This document shows, piece by piece, positions 55,182 to 64,000 of a DNA stretch of 64,000 bases. The position numbers and the translations under genes were made by a program. Source of the stretch: Pseudopyrenochaeta lycopersici (Eukaryota > Ascomycota > Dothideomycetes > Pleosporales > Pseudopyrenochaetaceae). The DNA lies in the NCBI GenBank assembly GCA_003313425.1, contig NHZP01000083.1:1-64000 (forward strand), written 5' to 3'. The notes beneath the pieces were generated by a model. That model saw nothing but the letters and a program-made list of their open reading frames with translations. It was not told the origin of the DNA and searched no databases. Numbering within the stretch: the first letter of the stretch is position 1; every line of letters starts with the position of its first letter.

Positions 55182-58100
55182 ATGAGGGTCTTCACCATTG
55201 CCCTGGCTCTGCTCGGCCCGGCAGCAGTCTCAGCAAAGTCCGTCTTCGCCCACTTCATGGTAGGTAACACCGAGAAGTTTGTTGAGGCTGACTGGCGAAC
55301 CCAATTCGTCCTTGCTCAAACTGCTAAAATCGATGCCTTTGCGCTCAACATGGCCAATAATGAGGGTACTACGATTTCCCAACTACCCAACGCATTCGCC
55401 GCTGCTGAAGCACTTGGGTTCCAGCTGTTCTTCTCTTTTGACTATGCTGGGAATGGTGCTTGGCAGAAAGCGACTGTGACCAGTCTAATCAATCAGCGAA
55501 AAGGAAGTAAAGCATATTTTAAGTTCAACGGCAAACCTTTGGTCTCCACATTGTAAGCCACACCATCTCATCAACGCCTTTGGAAACCTACTGACGACAA
55601 TCCTAGTGAGGGTCCCGGAAATGGAACAGATTGGATAGATATCAAGGCCGCTACTGGATGCTTCTTCATCCCCGATTGGTCATCTCTGGGCGCAAAGGAT
55701 GCTATGGCTGTCGCAGGAGGTGTTGCGGACGGGTTGTTTTCCTGGGTAAGACTCAATGCCTCCCAATGAAGCTTACTATGATTGACGTAAACAAGGATGC
55801 ATGGCCAAATGGACCCAGAAGCATCACGACGTATCCTGATGCCTCTTACTTCGACTTCCTCAAGGGCAAACCATACATGGCGCCAGTATCTCCCTGGTTC
55901 TATACCAACCTTCCCGGCTACGATAAGAACTGGCTTTGGCGCGGCGACAGCCTCTGGGTAGATCGCTGGAACCAGCTCATCTCCGGCGAATTTCAATCCG
56001 AGTTTCTTCAAATCATTTCATGGAACGACTATGGCGAGTCGCATTACATTGGGCCCCTTGACGATCGGCAGTACACTGCATTCGGATCCGAGTCAGGAAA
56101 GGCACCATACAACTATGTTCTCAATAAGCCGCACGATGGCTGGCGCGAGCTCTTGCCCTACTTCATCACGCTCTGGAAGACAGGCACTGCGTCCATTACG
56201 CAAGAAGGTGTTGTGTCGTGGTACCGACAACATCCAAAGTCAGCATGCAGCAGCGGAGGAACGACCGGAAATACGGCTAGTCAGCTGCAGGTTGAGGTTG
56301 CCCCCTCAGTCATGGTCCAAGATGAAGTATATTTTGCTGCTCCCCTTGGTTCAGCCGCTACAGTCTCGGTCACCATTGGTGGCGCTGCAGTTGCAGCAAG
56401 TTGGAACGTCGTCCCAAGTGGAGGCGTGGGCATATACAGTGGCAGCGCTCCCACGGGCGGCCGTACAGGGGCCGTCGTCGTCACCGTTGCAAGAAATGGC
56501 GCAACCATCGTCCAGATGACGGGCCAGCCAATCTCTACGACATGCACGAATGGACTCAACAATTATAACCCTTATGTGGGTAGCAGTCGGGGACCTTCCA
56601 TCGCTGCTCGTTCACCTCCTCTAGCAGTTAGTAAGATGAAGTGTGTCAAGGGCTTTGGAGCCAACGGTGCGTATAATCCCTTCCCTACCATGGTTCCCAA
56701 GAATGAGTTTCATTCTAGAGCTCTGCTAAATTAAGATCGCTGTAGGGTTCTCGGGTCTTTGCGAATGGAGTTGCGCCAGGGGTTATTGTCCTGAAGCCGC
56801 TTGTGTATGCACTCGTAAGTCCCCCTTTCTAACTGCTCATTGTCATCTATGTTCACTTCGACACGTCACCTCGTTTGCGTTCGCCCCTCAGTCCACCCTC
56901 CAGACTCAGGTTGAAGTCTTTCCATCGACCTCCAGACCACACGTACTCTTGTTTTACTGTTGCCCAGACTGACTATCATTGGAGTCCTCGGTACTCCGCC
57001 GGTGGTGGTCGGTACAAAGCCAGTTGGATACACTCTCACTGGCCTCAGTCCATCCTATGATGGCCTTTGCGCTTTCGCATGTGCTCGTGACTACTGCCCA
57101 AATACCGCTTGTTCGTACACCCAGGGAAAGCCAAAGCTCCCGGACTACTCACCTTTTCTTCCTGATGCCTGCACGGGTGGATCTGGGCCCTCACCTTTCG
57201 AAGGATTGTGTAGCTATTCATGTAACTGGGGTTACTGTCCAATGAACACTTGTACAGTGAGTATGTCTGATTATGGATATAAACATGTGCTGACGTTCCA
57301 CAGTGTAACAAGATTGGGCCCCTGAACGTCCCCTCTGGACCACGCATAAACACCAAATTTCTTGCAGCTGGGGACTCCGGACTATGCAAGTTCGCATGCC
57401 AGCGCGATTATTGCCCAATTCCGTGTGCTCCCGCCCCTGAACCAGAAGCAGTCCGTTTCAATTTTATAGGCTGTAACAATGATCAGCAAAAGGCCATCAA
57501 TGATGCATGGACACACCTTACGACAATCGGCAACGCCGTGAATTTTGATATCGACTGGGACTCCCAAGTAAGCCAAAAAGATTACTCAATTCCCATTTTC
57601 GCAGCCACTTGCACTTTCTGACGTAGGATAGGCTGCGAAAGACTTCTTGGGAGGCAAAAACGCCGACGCATATCATAGCCGGATCAACAGTAAGCTATCG
57701 GCTACTCCAAATAGTATATTACTATCAAACTAATCAGTGTTAAGGGGTCATAAAGAATCTGCATACCTGGGAAGCGGGTGGCACCATTTTTGCGTGGAAG
57801 ATGGACATACACTGTGATGATTACCAACGCCCAGCGATTGACCCTGTATACGACTGCCCGAAAGGAACCAAGAGGGAGGATTACTACAAATGTCAGTGAG
57901 GCTCTATGAAACGGTATCTACCCTGCTGACGACGCAATAGGCAAAAGCCGGTGCTGGTCAGCGTACCTGAACAGCCAAGGAGAGGTTGAAAAATGGCTCA
58001 CCGCAGCTCGCGCTTATACCAAATCAGAGGACGGAATCTATGTTGGCACAACAAACTTTTGTCCGGGGTGCGCTCTTCCCTCTAACATTGCAATACGCAT

Positions 58101-59161
58101 CGAACTAACTTAGAACTTAGCTTCTTTGATTTACCGACTTGCCCTGATATACTAGCTGAAAACATTGGAAAATATCCGGTCGGAAACGTAAACAGATTAG
58201 ATCTTCAGAAGTACGCGTGTCGCAGTAAGTCCCGTAACAGATACTTTTATCTGTTGTACTAATACTAATCACATTTCTGCAGCATGGGTCGCTATTCATG
58301 AGCTTATGCACATCGATGCCAAGTGAGTTGCGCTTTTATTACAGCACCTCCACCGTTTTTGCTGATTATTGTAGTATGGATCGTGCTTTAGGAGGGTTAA
58401 AGTATGAGCACGTAACAGACCTTCGAATCAAGGTCTATGACCGTGTCCAGGAAAGAGAAGTCGTGCGCCTAGCTTATGGGCCTATATTCACAAAAGCGTT
58501 GGCAAGATGGACTCTCGATACTGGGCGCTACGTCATCAAAAACGGTGTGTAATTACATGTCTGGCTTGCTAGTACCTTGATGACAGCTGACACCTTGCCG
58601 CTAGCGGACAATCTCGCATTGTATTGCTTATCCACTTGGCTAACATCGCGACTTGGTGCATATCCAAAGTACCCCGAGGTACAAGACATCGACCGCCCTG
58701 TTGCGAAACCCTGGCTTCTTGCAGGCGGTGTCTACAACTACGATGGCGTCATCACGCTGAACCCAGACGCCGCTGTGCTCGCCGCAGCCCTGAACGTCCA
58801 ACCAAACGAAATCGAGGCCTTGTACGCCCCTAGACCACAAGGCTGCAGCGATGCGACCAATTCCAGTGCCGATATTTGCATCGATGATGTGGGCAATCCC
58901 GCCGTCTCTCTATCCGGCCCAAAGTTACCTAAGCCAACGGATTTCAACTGTAATTGTGGCGAGAGCGGATGCTCGGACGAAAGTCTGCCCTGTTGTGCGA
59001 ATGGTAGCTGTGCGTGCCATTGCAATGAGAATGGGTGTGCGCCTGAGGATCCAAGCTGCTGTGCAAATGGTAGTTGTGCTCCATTGCCAACGAGGATGAT
59101 GCCCAGGATGGGGAGGATGCAGAGGAAGTGGACAGACCAGCAGATTGTTCGACACTTATAA
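55182..59161 (+). CDS. GH71 alpha-1,3-glucanase fused to Cys repeats and metalloprotease-like region
   Basis: Thirteen exons join in phase to 3207 nt (1068 residues): 55182-55552, 55607-55745, 55796-56666, 56746-56814, 56985-57256, 57304-57567, 57632-57689, 57745-57891, 57941-58067, 58121-58224, 58283-58322, 58375-58544 and 58587-59161. Signal peptide MRVFTIALALLGPAAVSA; then the GH71 domain (SVFAHFMVGN, GCFFIPDWSSLGA, GKPYMAPVSPWFYTNLP, NWLWRGDSLW, ISWNDYGESHYIGPL), which cleaves alpha-1,3-glucan of fungal walls, and a beta-rich region to about residue 445. Four repeats follow (GLCEWSCARGYCP, GLCAFACARDYCP, GLCSYSCNWGYCP, GLCKFACQRDYCP). Residues 600-1000 resemble a fungal secreted metalloprotease with HELMH (813-817) as zinc site. 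The tail has CCANGSC repeats. It should be secreted. The exon 4-5 acceptor is the least certain. The final repeat looks frame-shifted. Confidence 0.85.
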
Positions 59162-59173
59162 CCCTAACCCTAG
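59157..59173. repeat. Short telomere-like CCCTAA repeat
   Basis: TAACCCTAACCCTAG overlaps the GH71 gene stop region exactly where balanced DNA gives way to the RIP block. Two and a bit units of the common fungal telomere repeat are too few to be a telomere. It could be chance or the scar of a break repair. Confidence 0.5.
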
Positions 59174-61794
59174 TTACTAACGCATAAGTACAGAATTTAG
59201 AGGAAATATCTAGAATAAGCTAGAGAAGCTAGGCAAGCCTTAAATAGATAGGCTATCTATTATAGCTAAAAGTATTTAAGAAATCTAGCTAAAAGAATAA
59301 TATTTAAGAGGAAATAGGCGTACTTAATAATAAGTTAAGGTAGTAGAAGCTCTTTAAGAGAAATTCCGTCTTAGGCAGCGTTAGAGATTTCCTTCTACGC
59401 AGCCTCTTACTCTAAATAAGATTTACGTAAGAGACTTAGAGTTAGTAAAGTAGTTATATAAAGAGTTAGAAATACTACTAGTAATACTAGATAATAGTAT
59501 TAATATTTAAGCCTTAATTAAAGAAGATATCTTACTTAAAACTAGTATTATAGTGAAATTACGTAAAGGATATAACTATATAAATAAATAGTCTACTCTA
59601 CTTAAGATAACTACGTTACTTATATCTAAGAAGTTAAATAATAGTAAGTAGGTTTAGCTAATTAATACCTAGTATTAAGAATATATAAATTTTAGTACTC
59701 TTAAAGATAGGTAGGGTAGTTAGGTATTTAACTATTACAGAGTGTGCTAGTAATATTACTATTACGTAGCTAGTAAGATAGGCCTCCTTACTTAAAGCCT
59801 TAGTATTTTAAATATAGTTTAGCTACTTAAGATACTATACTATTATTAGGATTAATAGAGTTAGCTTTAATTAGACTTAGTAACTTAAGTTCTATTCTTA
59901 GCCCTGTTTTAAGGAGACTATACATATTAAGACCTAAAGAGCTATTATTATTACCTAGTAAAAGTTTAAGTCTAAATTAACTAAGATAAAGTTACTAAGG
60001 CTCTTAGTTAGAGAGTATATATTAAAGTATTTAAGGAGTATAGTAGTATTACCTATAATGCCTTCAGCTAGACTTTTATGAATGCTAAGCTAATCTTAAT
60101 TCTAGATTAAAGTTTTAATATATACCTCTACTATATATAGTTAATTAATAGTAAGAGTAACTTTAGCTAGTATTAGGTAATATATTATTTATTAATATAG
60201 TAGCTTATACGAGGTAACGTTAAGTACTAGCTACTATACGTAGTCTTATAAAAAGAGCCTAACCTAATTTCTTACTCTTACTATTTAAAATATACTAAGC
60301 CTAAAGATAAGACTTACTTCTATTATATTAACTTAAATATCTCTAAGGCTATGTACTTACGTAGGGGTGTAGATATTATCTAAGGAAGCATCTCTTTTAA
60401 TAATAAGGATAAGGATAACTATATATAGATACTATAGAGCTTTTATAATATTATCTATAAATACTAAAACTAGTAAGAAAACTTAAGACTTAAGAACTCT
60501 ACTAGTTATATTAAGAGATAAGATAATAAGAGAGACTAGCTAGAAAGTTGTAGTGCGAAATTTCCTAACATTAAATAGTTTAGTTAGCCTTATAAGGCTA
60601 GTTATATCTATATCTCTAATCCTAGGCTACTTTATAGATCTACTAAGCCTGCAACTAAGTAACAACAAACTATCTTACCTTAGTTTATTAAGGTAGAAGA
60701 GGACATAACTATAATAGAGATTCCTAAGATAAGCTCCTATTAAGAGCTTGCTACTGCCTTTTAAAGCTTAACTGCCGCGCTAAAGTTACCTTCTAGATAC
60801 TTAAATTACTATAGCAGTATTAAGTAGGCCTCTCTTAGAGATGTTATACTAGTATACTTATTAAATATTACTAAGGCTATAAACTGTTAGCTAAGATAAG
60901 ACTCTCTGCTAGTCTTAGAGGAACTAACTAACTTATTTATAGATTAGCCTAATCCTAGTTTAATCTATTAATTTATTAAGGATACTAAGAAGGCTATAGT
61001 AAAGATAATTAAAAAGTATTAGGTTATCTGCTAGTATTATAAGAAGCTTGCTTTTAAGGAAGATAAAGACTTTAGCGTACCTAACAGGTTATTCTTCTTA
61101 AATAAAGGTATAAATCTAGCTTAGGAAGCTAAGTAGTAGAAGTATAATAGGTAGGTTAAATAACGCACTACCCTAGATAAGGTTCTTAAGGAGCTTTCTA
61201 ATAATCCTAATAGTAAGGCTGCTAGGATACTAGACAGGAAAGAGAAACTAAAGCGCCTGTCTATCTAAAGCGTAACTAAGTCTCTATAGACTTTAACTTA
61301 TACTAGTTTATAAAGGTTATTATTATAGTAATAGGCGCTAAGTTAATATTTACCTAGTTAGTTACTTATAGGACCTCCTCTCGCGCCTTCTTATCCTAGG
61401 CAAGCGTAACCTAATATAAGCGCGTTAAATCTGCATGTACTGTTACAGACTCCTTGTCGTAGCAAGAGGATTAAGAATATTAAGAAGAAGAAGTAAGATT
61501 AATTTAGTAGTACTATTAAGAGCCTAGCTAATTAGTAGTCGCTAGGTGAGGCTTAATAGACTCTAATTAGCTGAGTGCCTCTAGGTTATTTAAAGGATAC
61601 TAGGACGATAGTATACTTGCTAGCGTCTTTAATAGTAAGGTTAAGGCGTGTTTTCTTTTGTTTTTCCTACTGTCTTTAAGAGATTTAACGATGAAGTGCG
61701 AGAGTTTATAAAGGAACCTGCACAATTATAAGGACTACTCCTTCTGTAGAAATGTAGCTTATGCTGTCTTCCTTTTGTTCGTAGGGTAATAATT

Positions 61795-61838
<44 letters not shown>

Positions 61839-61948
61839 TCCTTTTTACAGTTCTCTTCTCCTCCTGCTAGTAGTTCTACTTACGAGGAGGAGGAATAATA
61901 GGCAGGAGTTGTAAGCTTAATAGGACTAAGCTTAAAGTAGAGGAGGTT
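59174..61948 (+). repeat. RIP-mutated interior of an LTR element
   Basis: TpA-rich with stops in all frames and no readable gene. It ends with purine-rich AAAGTAGAGGAGG directly before an LTR at 61949, so it is probably the interior of a plus-strand LTR retrotransposon. Its 5' LTR was not found. A TTTC microsatellite lies at 61793-61840. Confidence 0.55.
61793..61840. repeat. TTTC tetranucleotide microsatellite
   Basis: About 12 uninterrupted copies of TTTC within RIP-type DNA. Confidence 0.9.
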
Positions 61949-62312
61949 TATGCTGTTGTACAGGGTACCTAGGCAATTAGGTGATGATAGGTTTCCTTTA
62001 TTAGCGAAATTTAGTAATAAGACTTGGAGATGCGAGAGATCTTAACATTATGCACCATGCACCACACACCACGATAATTCACTTCAAAACTGAGATTTTG
62101 CAAAGTAGCTAGTGCATTAGCTACGTCAATTCAATGAGATTTCAGACCATTTTGTTTATTACTTTTAATCAGGCTCTATACTTACCTTCGTTTCTGGCAG
62201 ACTGCACAGGCAGGACTGCTCCTGTTATTCACGCACGTTTGATTCCAACGTTACCTCTTATTCACAACACCAGAACTGCGGGATTGTGCCGAACCACCTT
62301 GTTAACTCGACA
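61949..62312 (+). repeat. 3' LTR, same family as 40290-40667
   Basis: 364 bp beginning TATGCTGTTGTACAGG (TGTGCCGTTGCACAGG with C to T and G to A changes) and ending CTCGACA. A purine tract lies just before it. It aligns over its whole length with the solo LTR at 40290, apart from small indels such as the missing CGTGATGCACCA unit. Confidence 0.7.
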
Positions 62313-63399
62313 CTACTATTAGACTTATTACGATAATCCTTCTAGGGTTTCTTATCTTCTTTTGTTTGTCTAGGTAGTTATCCTCTAAGTCGCACACAGA
62401 GCTTATAGAGCTTAATATCTAGTTAGATAGTTTCGTTAATTAAGCCGTCTAGTGTTGTAATACCTATACTAGAGCGTATTAGCTTAGTTTAGACGTCCGC
62501 CTTTAGGCCTTATTTATATATAGTTTTTAGGGTGTTATTATTCTAGTTAGTTTGTCTAGTATACCCTAAAAACTTATTAGCGTAGTTAGCTATAGACTAA
62601 GTTTGTCGTATATTCTAGATTTTTTATTCTGCGATAGTTATCTCGTTTAAGAGCCTAAACGCTTAGCGTATACGCGTCTTAAACTTACTAGTTTCTTTAA
62701 ACGTTCTAATTAACTTCTTTAGTTTAGTTTCCTTGCTTAGGTACTTAACTAAATAAGGCTTTACCTACTTAGCGGCTTCGCCTCTTATATAGCTTATTAT
62801 AAGTACTACTTAATTATTATCTTCTATAGTAGTAGTATTAAACTTAAAGAATAGGTTAAACTAAAGTAGCTATTCCTTAAGCTTAAATTAATTACTATAG
62901 AAGAGGTCTCGTTTAGTAACAGCGTTACCTAGCCTAGTAGTATAGTAGACCGCGTTTTTTATATAAGTGTTACTTATCTTTAGGGTATTTAAAGTGTAAA
63001 GGTCTTAAAGACTATTAGTAAGGATAATTAATAAGACTATAAGGTTAGTCTTCTAGGATAGAGTAAGGGACTATATAGAAGGGAGGGGCTTAATACTAAA
63101 ATAGTAAGATAGCGCTTCTGTAAAGAGTACTAAGGGTTTAAGAATAATTAGTATTACTATTACTATACTATAGAGTATAATATTAAGTTAAATATACTAA
63201 GCTATAAAGACTTATTATAACGATCTATATACATAACGCGCTTATCGCGCTCGCTGCGAGCGCTGTAAGCGCTTATCCTTAGCAGAGCGATCGGTCACGT
63301 AATATGCGACAAAGTAGAACACTAGCGCTTCCTAACTAGCTGCCAGCTTCTAAGGCACTTCCTCCCTGACTAGGATTTCAGATCCTAACAGGTAGTTAA
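62313..63399. repeat. AT-rich RIP-type block
   Basis: No gene readable. A small CG-rich hairpin, GCGCTCGCTGCGAGCGC, lies near 63247-63265. Confidence 0.5.
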
Positions 63400-63686
63400 C
63401 CCGCACAGTTAGGATAGTCTTAGTTAAAGAAACTTAATTTAAAATGAAATAGACAAAATAGTAGATCCTTCTTACCTTTAGAGGAGAGGTACTACCTAAA
63501 TACATAAGCTAGATTAGGCTAGTCCTAATCTAGTTATCTAGCTAAGTAAAAGGTAAGAGGTAATAGTTACCTTTTACCTACGTCTAGTAACTTAGCAGAA
63601 TTGTTACTTTTTACCTGCGTTTAGTAACTTAGAAGGATTAAACTCTTTTACCTATGTCTAGTAACCTAAAAAGATTAAACGTAATA
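63400..63686 (-). repeat. LTR-like repeat, copy 3 of 3
   Basis: Aligns with 39440-39737 including the three tandem units, with many C to T and G to A changes. It continues rightwards with the same purine/pyrimidine tract (CCTCCTCCT), so the element interior extends beyond the window. Confidence 0.6.
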
Positions 63687-64000
63687 TAACCTCCTCCTCT
63701 AAAATAGTAAGAGCCGATTATTATTCTATAAACAAAGATAGTATATTTATTTACTTTCTCTATATAAATTTTAGCGTAGGTATAGATACTTAAGTATCTT
63801 TATTTACTTTTTTAAAGTTAATAATTAATATTACGCTTATAGAACGTATATAAAGTATATCTAAATTATATATTAAATTTCTAAAGTAAATAGAGATAGA
63901 TTAGGTAAGTAGAATATAGATAAAGTTTAGGTACTAAAGTTTATAATATTAAGAGATACTATTAATAAGATCTATAGTGTAATAAATAAAGTTAAGTATA
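63687..64000. repeat. RIP-type interior running off the right edge
   Basis: AT-rich, no coding sequence. Probably the interior of the element whose LTR is at 63400-63686. Confidence 0.5.

Noticed and set aside
56031..56519. 162-codon frame overlapping the GH71 coding region
   Set aside because: Out-of-frame shadow of exon 3, whose own reading has strong GH71 motifs.

Overview
The window is nuclear DNA of a filamentous ascomycete (Pezizomycotina). The evidence is split genes with short GT-AG introns (about 45-90 nt) and CTNAC-type branch points, fungal-only protein families (Zn2Cys6 activator, WOPR regulator, GH71 alpha-1,3-glucanase, small secreted Cys-rich protein) and long AT-rich, TpA-rich blocks that look like repeat-induced point mutation (RIP). 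The species cannot be named from the sequence.

Layout. (1) 1-16,920 is balanced DNA with ordinary genes, all on the minus strand: a bZIP factor, a gluconokinase with an in-frame stop, a WOPR (Gti1/Pac2-type) regulator and a five-exon Zn2Cys6 activator. It also holds an unrecognised open frame, a LINE-like scrap and a TA-flanked MITE. (2) 16,930-26,700 is RIP-mutated and contains a complete but dead Ty1/copia element (18,061-23,336, TSD CTATT). (3) 26,700-29,880 is a balanced island with one intact small secreted Cys-rich protein and a gene remnant. (4) 29,880-31,980 is RIP-mutated. (5) 31,980-39,740 is a balanced island in which a young, structurally complete chromodomain Ty3/gypsy element (32,874-38,105, LTRs that read identical, TSD ATAAC) splits a trypsin gene. 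Two MITEs lie just beyond the gene. (6) 39,740-52,311 is RIP-mutated: LTR fragments, a dead gypsy element with paired 231-bp LTRs, an unmutated solo LTR inside it, and a dead Tc1/mariner element. (7) 52,314-59,161 is balanced: a Fot/pogo element inserted at the very end of the Tc1-like element, a cyclin-L-like gene cut off by this stack, and a 13-exon gene joining a GH71 alpha-1,3-glucanase to four Cys repeats and an HEXXH metalloprotease-like region. (8) 59,170-64,000 is RIP-mutated LTR debris.

The genes do not form an obvious pathway. Three regulators lie in the left arm without biosynthetic enzymes beside them. The three secreted proteins (Cys-rich protein, trypsin, GH71-protease) sit in small balanced islands between RIP blocks, the setting in which fast-evolving secreted proteins are often found. 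The observations most worth following are the GH71-metalloprotease fusion, the apparently self-priming gypsy element whose gag and pol share a frame across one UAG, the trypsin gene hit several times, and the layered transposon stack that truncates the cyclin gene.
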